This document shows, in pieces, positions 1-9,400 of a DNA stretch of 64,000 nt. Under the pieces are notes generated by a model, which saw only the letters and a list, made by a program, of their open reading frames with translations, searched no databases and had not been told where the DNA came from. The stretch lies in assembly GCA_002731275.1 (NCBI GenBank), contig PCBK01000142.1:1-64000 (forward strand). Direction: 5' to 3'. The DNA is from Deltaproteobacteria bacterium. Its GTDB lineage: Bacteria > Myxococcota_C > UBA6777. Every line of letters begins with the position of its first letter. The stretch's first letter is position 1. A program made the translations under genes and the position numbers.

Positions 1-99
1 ACAAGACAGAGATGTGCTGGAGTACGTAACAGCGGCGATTCAAGCCCACCGACGCAACGAACTACCTCCCTCTCTCTTGCCCACCCCCTGAACGGTTAC
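1..99 (+). mobile_element. Right end of an IS66-family insertion sequence
   Basis: The first 99 bases look like the 3' end of an IS66-type element that continues to the left of the window. It holds the last codons of a transposase, and just after the stop lies TGAACGGTTAC (89-99), which resembles the terminal inverted repeat of IS66 elements as I recall it (GTAAGCGTTCA-like). The element probably ends at 99. IS66 elements usually make 8-bp target duplications, so AAAGGGTC (100-107) is the predicted copy on this side. The other end cannot be seen. Confidence 0.6.
2..91 (+). CDS. IS66-type transposase, C-terminal fragment (cut by window edge)
   Basis: An open frame enters from the left edge and stops at TGA 89-91. 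The 29 visible residues include RDVLEYVTAAIQAH and end PPSLLPTP. This matches the typical IS66 transposase tail, where a GRNVLDYL-like segment is followed by PSLLP. Only the tail is visible, so whether the gene is intact cannot be judged. No catalytic residue lies in this part. Confidence 0.55.
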   Translation, partial: QDRDVLEYVTAAIQAHRRNELPPSLLPTP

Positions 100-755
100 A
101 AAGGGTCTTTTTCGTCACATTTCCCTTGGGTTGGCAACAACTTCGGGAGCTTTTGAGCGTTGGGCACTGCGACATGATGGCGCCGGCCTACAGTTGGGAA
201 ACTCGCAGCTCGCAACCACTTTTGCTTTTGTCGTTTCCATCGAAGGCATCGTTGCACAAGCTGTTTGCGTCGAAACGCAGCCTCACCCATGGACTGACCG
301 GATGCAGCGGGAACGAGGATGCCTCCTTGGCCGGAGATGGACAATACAGGCTGTGTGGAGATGGGAGGGCTTGTCGCCAGTGGCGAGTTGTTGCCACCTG
401 TCGACGCACCCTTCACAGGAACAGAGGGTGAGAAGACGTTGAGAAAACCGGGCCACAAAGACACACCACCAAACACAAACGCAGCCATGACTGCTGCAAA
501 AGACATCGAAAAGCTACGGATGGGGCGGATATCTTCTTGACGTAACGCGTTTCGAATGCGTCCTTCGAGGTGGATAGGTGCGACCTCACGTGGTACACAC
601 TTTTTCACCCTTTGACGCATCGCACGATAAAACGCGACTTCATCGCGACAAGACTCACAAACAGACAGATGATGTTCAATTTCAACACATTCGCGCTCAT
701 CGAATTCTTCGTCGATGTAAGCGTGAAGGTAACGATGGGCTTCTGAGCAATTCAT
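96..755 (-). CDS. Anti-sigma factor with zinc-binding zf-HC2 domain; 3' end probably altered by the IS
   Basis: A 219-residue protein. The N-terminal 45 residues carry the anti-sigma zinc finger: H29, C33 and C36 form HxxxCxxC, with further Cys at 3 and 23. One hydrophobic segment (about residues 83-108, FAAVMAAFVFGGVSLW) should cross the inner membrane. The remainder is Ser/Pro/Gly-rich and then strongly basic. By family logic the cytoplasmic finger holds the sigma factor encoded 14 bp upstream until an envelope signal arrives. The stop TAA at 96-98 lies inside the terminal GTTAC of the IS66 end, so the original C-terminus may have been lost. The odd basic tail could reflect this, or be native. 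Confidence 0.8.
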   Translation of the reverse strand: MNCSEAHRYLHAYIDEEFDERECVEIEHHLSVCESCRDEVAFYRAMRQRVKKCVPREVAPIHLEGRIRNALRQEDIRPIRSFSMSFAAVMAAFVFGGVSLWPGFLNVFSPSVPVKGASTGGNNSPLATSPPISTQPVLSISGQGGILVPAASGQSMGEAAFRRKQLVQRCLRWKRQKQKWLRAASFPTVGRRHHVAVPNAQKLPKLLPTQGKCDEKDPL

Positions 756-769
756 GACGCTGTCCCTTC

Positions 770-1441
770 TCAGATGGTTTTGAGTTGTTTTTGTGTTGCT
801 CGATTCTGCCGATAGTCATTCAAGTGAGCGACTTTTTGTTCACTCTTTTTACCGCTCGTTTTTTGTGCGTTTTCGTGTTCCTCTTTGCGTTTGATGTAAC
901 CTTGTTCGACACCAAACTCATAGAGGAGTTTACGAAGCATACGACGTCCGCGATACAGACGACTCATCACCGTGCCGATGGGACATTCGACAATTTCGGC
1001 GATCTCTTTGTAGGAGAAGTCTTGCAAGTCAGCGAGAATCACAACGACACGAAAATCAGCGGGGATTTGTTCGAGCGCCTCGGTAATTTGCTTACTGACA
1101 AAGCGATCGAGAATCGACTTTTCGGAGGCATCAAAGCCGGGCTCAGGGGGTGCAATTTGATCCCAATCCCAGTCTTCCAAGACCTCACGATCACGTTGTT
1201 GTTTGCGGTAGCGGTTGATGAATGTATTGGTCAGAATCTTGAAGAGCCAAGCCTTAATGTGGGTGCCTTCCTCAAATCGATGAAAAAATCGAAAGGCTTT
1301 CAGGTATGTATCCTGGATAAGGTCCTCGGCGTCGTTTTCATTTTTGGCCATTCGAAGAGCTGCACTGTAAAGCGCGTCCAAATGGGGCATGGTCAACTCT
1401 TCAAACTTACTCTTTTTTGACTTTTTCCAAAATCGAAGCAT
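770..1441 (-). CDS. ECF-type RNA polymerase sigma factor
   Basis: A 223-residue sigma-70 family protein. Region 2 is at about residues 20-85 ([20 protein letters not shown], then [18 protein letters not shown]). Region 4 is at about 130-180 ([28 protein letters not shown]), a helix-turn-helix for the -35 element. Regions 1.1 and 3 are absent, as in ECF factors. A lysine-rich tail follows. The start ATG at 1441 has a GAGGTGA ribosome site 8 bases upstream. It is co-directional with the zf-HC2 anti-sigma gene 14 bp downstream, the usual sigma/anti-sigma pair, so an envelope-stress role is likely. The regulon is unknown. Confidence 0.92.
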   Translation of the reverse strand: MLRFWKKSKKSKFEELTMPHLDALYSAALRMAKNENDAEDLIQDTYLKAFRFFHRFEEGTHIKAWLFKILTNTFINRYRKQQRDREVLEDWDWDQIAPPEPGFDASEKSILDRFVSKQITEALEQIPADFRVVVILADLQDFSYKEIAEIVECPIGTVMSRLYRGRRMLRKLLYEFGVEQGYIKRKEEHENAQKTSGKKSEQKVAHLNDYRQNRATQKQLKTI

Positions 1442-1566
1442 GGCGTTTTCACCTCAAATTGGTCGTTACTCATATCCTAACACAATGCCCCCTGGCAAAT
1501 ATTCCAACTTTTTTCATGACAAGCCATCCCCCTCACACAACCCACTGAAAAATCTATATCATTTCA

Positions 1567-2541
1567 TCATGGCGAAGTTGGAATCCACGAGCGCAACTGT
1601 AGGTGTCGTAGCGCTTTGCGGGCTGCAAGCTGGACCCGCAACGCAGGATGTCTCGTCCCCCACCGAATCAACAACGCCGCGCCAGGAAGCCGTATCTTCA
1701 AAAGTGACGCGATCAGGACTTCAACCTCTCCAGCAGGACCACTTCGAAGAAGCATTTCACACCGCCTGACAGCAGCTCTCTCCGACAACAACGCACGGAC
1801 AGACAATGACAGATACCACAGCCGCGAAGCCGATGTTCGTTTGACCTTTTTGAGCAAACGCAACCCTCTGATCCGCTCCCTTCGCCGTCCCCAAACGAGA
1901 CGTCCAATTGCCAAGACTGTCCGCTCCCTGATCGCAGGTAACCTCGATCGCAAGGCCACACCCATCACACGAAGTGCGCGCTGGGCTTTCATATTTTCGA
2001 TCGCAGTCAACGCGTACAAAGGTTCTTGCGCTCTCTTTTCGGAGGTCGTCCGCAACACCTGACGCAACATAGGCAAGGCCAAACGATATCCCCTCTTTAC
2101 GAGCCCCACGATCGCATATGTCCTCACGGCGGGATGTCGATCATTGAGAGCACGTCTCAAGAATCGATACGCTCGTTTCCCACGAAACCTTGCAATCCCT
2201 ACGATTGCGGTCATTCGTATCAAATGGTGCTTGTCCCTGATCGCTCTCCCGAGCAACCGCAGCGCCTCCTTTGGTGAACATGACATCGCACCAGAGACCG
2301 CACGCCACCGGACATATACATGAGGATCTCGTAGCATCTTCTCCAACGCCGCTTGCTCAAAAGGATTTCGATGGCAATGAAGCTGCGCGACAGCCAACTG
2401 CCTGACCTTCGGCTCCAGATCCTTCAAGCGCTTGTCGAATGACTTCGGCAGTGGCGCCTTACTTTCGAGCAAAATCCTCATCAAAAACAACGAAAATACA
2501 TATCCATGCATACCCAAAAAACTATCTCCACACCTTGTCAT
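1567..2541 (-). CDS. HEAT-repeat protein
   Basis: A basic protein of up to 324 residues, built from about seven or eight HEAT-type helical pairs of 30-odd residues (for example LEKMLRDPHVYVRWRAVSGA and FLRRALNDRHPAVRTYAIVG). Such repeats form a curved scaffold for binding other proteins. No catalytic motif, signal peptide or lipobox was seen. Several in-frame starts exist (2541, 2511, 2481) and none has a convincing ribosome site, so the N-terminus is uncertain. It is divergent from the lipoprotein gene at 2757 and downstream of no obvious partner. The function cannot be told from sequence. Confidence 0.75.
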   Translation of the reverse strand: MTRCGDSFLGMHGYVFSLFLMRILLESKAPLPKSFDKRLKDLEPKVRQLAVAQLHCHRNPFEQAALEKMLRDPHVYVRWRAVSGAMSCSPKEALRLLGRAIRDKHHLIRMTAIVGIARFRGKRAYRFLRRALNDRHPAVRTYAIVGLVKRGYRLALPMLRQVLRTTSEKRAQEPLYALTAIENMKAQRALRVMGVALRSRLPAIRERTVLAIGRLVWGRRRERIRGLRLLKKVKRTSASRLWYLSLSVRALLSERAAVRRCEMLLRSGPAGEVEVLIASLLKIRLPGAALLIRWGTRHPALRVQLAARKALRHLQLRSWIPTSP

Positions 2542-2756
2542 CGTCTTGACATGTCTTGCACCATCTCAACATGTCAGTCTCTTGAATCGTAGATACAAAC
2601 CGCACATCTCCTGATGAACGAAACCTTGCCAACCAACCTCTCGATCGATTATCATAACGCGTTGATTGTATGGTTTCTACGAAGAGGAACAACCATAACA
2701 CGTATGTGTTGAACAAACGCGCACTCTTCCCGAGTCATGACGAAAGGACCAATTGT

Positions 2757-3719
2757 ATGCACCGGGAGCTCCCAAAGAACGTGACTCCAAAGCAGCCTCA
2801 CAAGAATCACTGGAAAGTCATCTCACTGCTTGTATTGATAAGTGCCTTCTTTTTTTCGAGCCTTCAGGCCGGCTGTATCTTCGACCCTCCCAATCTCAAT
2901 GGATGGTCTTGCTTTGTCAACGATGAATGTCTTGGTAACCTCGTTTGCCGAAACAAACGATGTGTTCCAGGTTGTCAAAATGACAGCGACTGCCAAGGGG
3001 GAACCTGCCAAAGTGGTGCCTGTAGCGGAAGCGGCGATGGTGGAGGTGGTGACGGTATCTGCATCCCCAAGGCTGAAGAATGTAACGGAAAAGACGATAA
3101 CTGCGATGGTCGCATCGATGAGGGACTCCTCTGTGTAGGAGCAGGCGATACCTGTGATCCCAAGGCGAATCAACCAGTCAATTGCAAAGAAGGCTTACTC
3201 TGTGTCACCTACTATCCAGATCGCCCCAAGATCTGCCTGGAGCCGTGCACCAAAGGTCAGGCCACTTCTTGTGCTGACAAACGCTTCCAGTGCCTTCCCA
3301 CTCCCGGTCAACAATGGGCTTGCTTGCAATCGGGATGTAACACACAAACGGACTGTGTGTACAACAGCTTAACAACCCACGAATGCGCCAACATCGGCGG
3401 TAATGATAAGTTCTGCCTACCCGAATACCCCAAAACAGGCTCGATCACATTTGGCAACATCTGCGCTCCCTCCGAAGGCAACCACTGTGATGGCTCTCAA
3501 AACCTCGGCTGCTGGCGTCAGGATGAGGCCAGTCAAGGATTTTGCACCCTGCGATGCCAGACTGACGCTGAGTGCGAAAAACTTTCAGGAGGCCAATCGA
3601 AATGCCGCGTCTTCAGCACCAACTCCCGCAATATCAAAGTGTGCTCTTTTCCATGTGATACAGGTAGCTGTCCACAAGGCATGACTTGTAACGCAGAAAA
3701 AGTGTGTACGGTTCCCTAA
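2757..3719 (+). CDS. Cys-rich secreted lipoprotein with one MopE-type motif
   Basis: A 320-residue protein. The start ATG 2757 has AAAGGA nine bases upstream and gives a basic N-region, a hydrophobic segment (ISLLVLISAFFFSSL) and a possible lipobox ending AGC. The mature part is Cys-rich. It opens with Cys-rich modules (CFVNDECLGNLVCRNKRC) followed by a Gly/Ser/Asp linker. Next comes one MopE-type metal-binding motif (CNGKDDNCDGRIDEG), then several short disulfide-type modules (TQTDCVYNSL, TDAECEKLSGGQSKC). Proteins of this kind are abundant on myxobacterial envelopes and their roles are mostly unknown. Calcium or copper binding by the acidic Cys motif is a family-based idea only. It lies 26 bp upstream of another Cys-rich lipoprotein gene, probably in one transcript. 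Confidence 0.8.
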   Translation: MHRELPKNVTPKQPHKNHWKVISLLVLISAFFFSSLQAGCIFDPPNLNGWSCFVNDECLGNLVCRNKRCVPGCQNDSDCQGGTCQSGACSGSGDGGGGDGICIPKAEECNGKDDNCDGRIDEGLLCVGAGDTCDPKANQPVNCKEGLLCVTYYPDRPKICLEPCTKGQATSCADKRFQCLPTPGQQWACLQSGCNTQTDCVYNSLTTHECANIGGNDKFCLPEYPKTGSITFGNICAPSEGNHCDGSQNLGCWRQDEASQGFCTLRCQTDAECEKLSGGQSKCRVFSTNSRNIKVCSFPCDTGSCPQGMTCNAEKVCTVP

Positions 3720-3745
3720 ATAGGCTCCACAACAAGGGCGAGACA

Positions 3746-5611
3746 ATGCAGAAAGTATGGCTTTTTTTTCGGTATATGTTCTTCTTTTCCGCGATGTTTG
3801 CGCTCAGCCTCCCCGGCTGTACAAGTAACGCTCCATGTATCACAGACTCCGATTGCAAGATCGAAACATTCTGTGATCTCGTCGATGGAACGTGCAAAAC
3901 CCAGTGTACTTCTGATATCGACTGTAAGGCCACAGAGAGTTGCAACATCCGAGGAAAATGCACAGCCAAAAAAACGGAGTGTACACCGCAAGCCAAAAAA
4001 GCGTGTGAAGGTGGGCAGCTTTTCTGGTTTGATTCTTGCGGATATAAAGGCACAGTCGCGCAAGATTGCAAAGGCGCAGGTTGCAAAGACGCTGCCTGTC
4101 TCAATCTTCAATCCAAATGTGGCAATGGCACCTGCGAAGCCGATGAGAACTGTGTCACCTGCTCTGCTGACTGCTTCTGCGCGATCGGAAAACGATGTGA
4201 TGCCCCCACGACCTCTTGTGTACTCTCTGCTGATTGTGGAGACGGCCAATGCTCTCCCGAAAAACAAGAAAACTGCTTGAGCTGTCCCAACGATTGCAAA
4301 TGCTCTCCAGGACAGATCTGCGATGCAACCACCTCCAGATGTGCCCTCCCCACGGGCTCAGACTGTGGAAATGGTGTGTGCGACACAACCAAAGGCGAAG
4401 ACTGCAAAACGTGCGCGCAAGATTGTGGATGTGCCAACAAACAGATCTGTGACAATGGCATTTGCAAACGCGCCAACCATTGCGGTGATGCAACATGTGA
4501 CGCTGACAGTGGCGAAAACTGTACGACATGCCCACAAGATTGTAAGTGCGCTTCAGGTCAAGTCTGCGAACAAGAAAAATGTGTCGTCCCTGACCCCTGT
4601 GGGGATGGTCTATGTGACGAAGCAAGCGGAGAAAATTGCTCTTCTTGCGCCAAAGACTGCCAGTGCAAAACGGGAGAGATTTGCAAAAACAACGCTTGTG
4701 AGCAGCGATTCAAATGTGGAGACGGAAGCTGCGATGCAAGCGGTGGTGAAAACTGCTCTTCTTGTGCCAAAGATTGCGCATGTCCAACCCTCACTGTCTG
4801 TGAAAATGGAAGCTGCAAGACAAGCTGTGGTGATGGCATCTGTAACGGCAGCGCCGGCGAAAATTGTGATTCCTGCCCCCAAGACTGTCGCTGCGGAAAC
4901 ACCGAATACTGCGAAAACAAAAAGTGTCAGGCCTGCCTCTGTCAACCTGGCGCCCTCAAGTGTAGCGGAAACACCGTACAGTCTTGTGCAAACGACTGCA
5001 AGAGCTACCAGGATCTCAAAACCTGCCCGTCCAACAAAGCCTGCAAAAATGGCATCTGTGGCACATTGTGTGGGAACAAAATTTGTGAACCCAGCGCGAG
5101 TGAAAACTGCCTGACGTGCCCAACTGACTGTGGTTGCCCATCAGGACAGGTCTGCAAAAATCAGGCATGTGAAGCCTGCACATGTACAGCCGGACAGAAA
5201 AGATGTGGAGCTGGCGGCGCACTCGAACAATGTGAGGCTGACTGTTCGGGGTGGAAAACCCTCGAAGTCTGCAAAGCTTCAGAGGGAAGTTTTTGCTCAA
5301 ATGTGAGCAAAACATGCGAATGTACCACCACAAATGCCTGCTCGACCCCCAATGTCCATCGCTGCACAGCGACTGAGCGACAAACTTGCATTCAAAGCCC
5401 ACAAGGCTGTAAGACCTGGCAAACAAGCGCCGTACAATGTGGTGCAAATGCCAGCTGTATCAACGGAAATTGCTGCGTTTGTACGCCAAACTCCACGCGC
5501 TGTCTCGACTCAGGAACACAGGAAACCTGTGCCCAAGATTGCTCCTCGTGGATCCAAACGAAATGCTCTCTCTTAAAATTCTGTATCAGCGGAAAATGTA
5601 GGGGATTTTAA
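3746..5611 (+). CDS. Cys-rich lipoprotein with eight CGDGxC-ENC-DC repeats
   Basis: A 621-residue protein. The start ATG 3746 follows AAGGGCGAG and gives a short basic start, the core FFFSAMFALSL and the lipobox LPGC, so it is a likely outer-membrane lipoprotein. From about residue 120 there are eight copies of a 35-45 residue module of the form CGDGxC-(7-9)-GENCxxCxxDCxC-xxGxxC. Five are in direct succession; the last is set apart by an unrelated Cys-rich stretch. Each module has about eight Cys, so it should be a string of small disulfide knots, stable outside the cell. No enzyme motif was seen. Adhesion or surface display is a guess. The gene follows the lipoprotein gene at 2757 by 26 bp. 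Confidence 0.8.
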   Translation: MQKVWLFFRYMFFFSAMFALSLPGCTSNAPCITDSDCKIETFCDLVDGTCKTQCTSDIDCKATESCNIRGKCTAKKTECTPQAKKACEGGQLFWFDSCGYKGTVAQDCKGAGCKDAACLNLQSKCGNGTCEADENCVTCSADCFCAIGKRCDAPTTSCVLSADCGDGQCSPEKQENCLSCPNDCKCSPGQICDATTSRCALPTGSDCGNGVCDTTKGEDCKTCAQDCGCANKQICDNGICKRANHCGDATCDADSGENCTTCPQDCKCASGQVCEQEKCVVPDPCGDGLCDEASGENCSSCAKDCQCKTGEICKNNACEQRFKCGDGSCDASGGENCSSCAKDCACPTLTVCENGSCKTSCGDGICNGSAGENCDSCPQDCRCGNTEYCENKKCQACLCQPGALKCSGNTVQSCANDCKSYQDLKTCPSNKACKNGICGTLCGNKICEPSASENCLTCPTDCGCPSGQVCKNQACEACTCTAGQKRCGAGGALEQCEADCSGWKTLEVCKASEGSFCSNVSKTCECTTTNACSTPNVHRCTATERQTCIQSPQGCKTWQTSAVQCGANASCINGNCCVCTPNSTRCLDSGTQETCAQDCSSWIQTKCSLLKFCISGKCRGF

Positions 5612-5675
5612 GACCTATGTGGAGAGAACAACACAGAGGGATGAGGAGCGGGAAAATCTTGTGATTGTGCCACTA

Positions 5676-5785
5676 AGTGGTCCTCTCGCGAAGTAAGCGC
5701 ATGAGCATGATGTTGAATTTTCCCCGTAGGGTCGGGCCTTGTGTCCGACCTCGATGTTGTATGTCTTTTTCGCGAGAGGACCACT
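5676..5785. repeat. 17-bp perfect inverted repeat enclosing a second hairpin
   Basis: The arm at 5676-5692 (AGTGGTCCTCTCGCGAA) is the exact reverse complement of 5769-5785, separated by 76 bases. Within the spacer, GGTCGG and CCGACC (about 5729-5749) form a smaller hairpin. It sits between the converging genes at 3746-5611 and 5784-6224 and touches the last codon of the latter. It could be a two-way transcription terminator or a small palindromic mobile element of the REP/MITE sort. No poly-T tract directly follows either arm in the expected place. Confidence 0.6.
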
Positions 5786-6224
5786 AAGCGTTCTTTTGAC
5801 GAAGCATGTGTTTTTTGGGAGTGAGTAACGTCTCGTGACCTTTTTGTCCCCGCCATGACTTTCGAGAATGATTCTTCGAAGCTCTGCTGTCATGTGGGGT
5901 CTCAATATTCGACCCCTCACTCTCTCTAGACAACAGAAGATCCTCCAGCACAGGGATATTGGGAAGAGTCGCAACTAGTTGCGCGTCAGGGTGGACTGTT
6001 CGACGTTGAGGACTTTCGCTCACAGGAACTTCAGGCTCATCCGCTTGCTCATGGTGCAAACGTGTAACCTCTTCGATCATCGAGAGCGCTTCGTCTTCTT
6101 CAAAGGATTTGAGGGGAGATGTAATTGTTGTGCCCAATGATCCAGCGTATACACGAAATGTCTTGTAAGAAATCCCAATTCTCTCGGCCATCTCGTACAC
6201 ACGGATCTTTTTGCTCTTACTCAT
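5784..6224 (-). CDS. Small protein with IF2 N-terminal-like domain
   Basis: A 146-residue protein. The start ATG 6224 is chosen because AAGGAG lies seven bases upstream. Residues 1-50 (SKKIRVYEMAERIGISYKTFRVY, then SFEEDEALSMI) resemble the winged IF2_N module at the N-terminus of bacterial translation initiation factor 2, a short helical domain that usually begins KIRVYELAKELGVS. There is no GTPase part. The rest is Ser/Glu/Arg/His-rich with no recognised fold. A role in binding RNA, DNA or a protein partner is inferred from the domain alone. It is the last gene of the leftward RHS locus, 217 bp after the RHS stop. Confidence 0.65.
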   Translation of the reverse strand: MSKSKKIRVYEMAERIGISYKTFRVYAGSLGTTITSPLKSFEEDEALSMIEEVTRLHHEQADEPEVPVSESPQRRTVHPDAQLVATLPNIPVLEDLLLSRESEGSNIETPHDSRASKNHSRKSWRGQKGHETLLTPKKHMLRQKNA

Positions 6225-6250
6225 CGTCTTCTCCTTGGTGCTGCCTCCGC

Positions 6251-6445
6251 TTATGTGCGGAGCTGGTCTGGTACAACAAAGGGTGGTGAAGATGCATCCA
6301 CTATGTACCATAGCAATGACTGGAGAAGACTTCCAATTTTTTGCAAATAAATCTGGTAGATACGTTCAAAAAAGGCGGTCACGACTGGCCAAAAGACCAC
6401 CCAAGAAAATCCCCTCAATCCCATCAAGGCCCGATTGATATTCAA
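6251..6445 (-). CDS. Possible 64-residue hydrophobic ORF overlapping the RHS stop
   Basis: A reading frame begins with TTG at 6445 and overlaps the RHS stop codon by four bases (TTGA). It ends 26 bp before the start of the IF2-N-like gene. The product would contain a hydrophobic stretch (SWVVFWPVVTAFF) and a second weaker one (IGSLLQSLLWYIV). There is no clear ribosome site, so expression would depend on coupling to RHS translation. Position and size would suit an RHS immunity protein, but nothing else supports this and it may be noncoding. Confidence 0.2.
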   Translation of the reverse strand: MNINRALMGLRGFSWVVFWPVVTAFFERIYQIYLQKIGSLLQSLLWYIVDASSPPFVVPDQLRT

Positions 6446-9400
6446 TGAGCTGGCTTGATGTTGAGGCCAAATTGATGTTGATAGACCCGGCGTTTATATA
6501 TCCCTTGCTCTTGGAGAGCTTTTTCGTCTAGGGACAGGGGCTCGTCATTACTGACCATCTCGGAACGAGACAACAAACTCACCGTGTATTGGTCGTTATC
6601 CGTCTTAAAGATTTGAAGTAGCTGATTATTTTCAAGATCAAGGATTTCCCTTCCGGTCATCCTCTTTACCACATCACCATGCTCAAGCTTACGAATCCCC
6701 CTACCATTATTGACCTCCTCTTCCTCGACTCCAGCTCCCCCATCGTCTTCGTCGGCCTCTTCTCCATCGGCATCTCCAGCGTCCTCATCATCTCCGGCGT
6801 CTCCAGCCTCTCCCGCACCTCTCGCAGCATCTGCGTCTTCGGCGCCATCTATCCCATCGATCGCATCTCCCCCCAACTCCTCTCCTCCAAGGACATCTCC
6901 GACCAAACAGCCAGATAAAACTTCTCCTACGCCGAGAAATGCTGCACCTAGCGCTATACTCCCACCAACGGCAATAAGCACAATTCCCCAAGTCGGTATA
7001 TGTCCGCTTGGGTCTTTGTACATAATGGGGTTGCCATCGGCATAGTTGTAGGGGTTGATTGTCAGGATACTATCTCGGTTGATGAAATTCATCCGCTTAG
7101 GAGAGTAGTATCGGGCCCTCAAGTAGACTTGGCCGGACTCAACATCAGTGTATTCACCACGGTACCCGAAAGGATTGCTTGTGATGTCCCCGCTTCGCGG
7201 CTGGCTGTTGCCATATGCGTCGTACGTCGTCACGTCTTGGATAGACCCTGCCCCATCAAATGTCGCGAGAACACTGTCTCTCTCAAGCAGGTAGGTCTCG
7301 ACTGTCGTCGTTGCACCATTTTTGAGGAGACGAGCCAATCGGTAAGAGCCAGCCATCAAATAACTGGCTTCAACATCTCCCTGGACTTCGTTGACGATGT
7401 CCGGATGATTGGCGTTGTTATAATAGTACGTGATGATCTCATCATCCCCGCTTTGTTTGGTGGCCCGCATTCCGTTGGGATAGTATGTGTATACTGTACT
7501 CTCCCCTTGCACTGGGGTGAACTTTGTGAGTTGATTCAGTGCGTTGTACTCGTAGGTATTCCCACTTTCATCCTGCTTGAGATTCCCATTGGGATCGTAT
7601 TGCAACTGGGTGCTCTCTCCTCCAACCTCGACGGAGCTCATTTGACTGTCTTCGTCGTAATGGTAGGTGATGGAACGATCGTCGCCCCCCTTTGTGTCCG
7701 TGCGCGTTTTGACATTGGCAACAGCGTCATAACCATATGCAATGCTCCCAATGGGGTCGTCACTTGCGTTGGAAACAGATTCATTTTTCACCCTGCCAAC
7801 GCCATCAAATTCCAACACGAGCTTGGAGTCGAGCACGCCTGGACATTGGTAGCTGACACCCTCAACAAACGTTGTCACGTTGTCGCGGGTGTAAGTGACT
7901 GTAAGGGTAGGACTCTCGCTTTGCGCCTTGATTTGATGGGGACATCCATAGCCATCGTACTGGCTCGTGAGTACAACACCATTGGAGAATGTCAAGGACT
8001 CAACTTCCCCAACATTTGTGGGATCGATGTCTTTCGTGACATAGGTGAGTTTGACAGAGGCAGAGATGTCATCTCGAACGACCTCCTTCAAGCGACCATC
8101 TTCGTAATACACGTAATTTGTGACATTGCCGAAGGCGTCTGTGAATGTATCGAGAAGACCTGTATCATCATGGTAAGTCCATGAGACGCTTTTTTGGTCG
8201 GGGTAGGTGATGGACAGGATGTTACCATCCAGCGTGTAGCTGTACACCATGACCTCAGGCGCACCATCATCAATAGTCCGCGTGATGGAGTCCAATTTCC
8301 CCACACTGCTGTACTCGTAAACGAGCTTGATCTTTGAGCCATTGTCCGTGTACGTACGTGTGTAAATTTGGTTATTGTCAGTGTAAGTCGAGATAAATTC
8401 GTTTCCACTGAAGTCTACGAGATGAGTGCGGTTGCCAGCTCCGTCGTACTGGAACGTACGAGCTGCGTTTGTGGCTGTTGTTTCTGTTTGAAGCTGAGCA
8501 AACTCACCATACTGTCGAGTTGAGGAGTTTGAGGTCTGAGAATGTCCTTGCTCATCGACGACGGTGCAAGTGCTCTGGAGAATTTTTCCGTGTAGGTCTC
8601 TGGTGTAGTCCAAGGTTCGTGTTGAATCCTTGCTATTCAGGACCTCGTGAATGGGTCGTTGTATGATGTCGTATTGCTTTGACACCCAATACTTTTTCGA
8701 TGTGTCTTGGTTTCCAAGATGGACCCCAACGTTGAGTTGAAGCCCATTCCATAACCTCGTGATACAGGAGAACTCCCCGGATTTGTGGGTATCAAACCTC
8801 TTGACAGAGGACTCCATTCTCCTTTTGTGTCGTTTTTTGTGCCTTCGCTGGTATTTTCTCTGTGCGTTGTTTCTTTTGAGCGTATAAACGACCTCTTTCG
8901 ACTGGACACCGTTCAAGGTCGTCGTTTGGCTACACGCTACAGGATCATTGGTGTATGTCTCGACATTCCCATGAGTATCAGACTTTTGGGACATCTTGCC
9001 CCGAGGATCGTAGAGGTAAGTCAGGGTCGACACATCGCCAAGGATTCCCGACTGTGTGTAGAGTTGACCAAGATCGTTGTAGGTGTTGGTTTGCAACGTC
9101 CGCTCAGTCCCGCCCGAACCGAGGTTGTCGCTCTTCACCAAGAGTTTCCCAAAGCCACTCAAGTACGAATAGGTGACATATCCGTTGGGAGCTGTCTGTG
9201 TAATCTTGTTGTTTGGGATGTCATAACTCCAATGGGTGACATAACCCATCGGATCCGTTTGGTTGAGTGGTCTTCCCAAACCATCATATTGGTAGGTTGT
9301 CGTTGCGTTCAGTGCATTGCTTTGGGATGCAAGAAGCCCTGTCGCAGTATCATATATTTCGACGGAGAGTACATCGCCATTCCCCCCTTTTTGGGTCCGA

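Noticed and set aside
3746-5611. Possible CRISPR-like or tandem DNA repeat array
   Set aside because: The repetition is at protein level (Cys modules) and the DNA units differ in length and sequence.
7000-8184. Long plus-strand open frame (394 codons) opposite the RHS gene
   Set aside because: It mirrors the YD-repeat gene in another frame, has no ribosome site and no recognisable domain.
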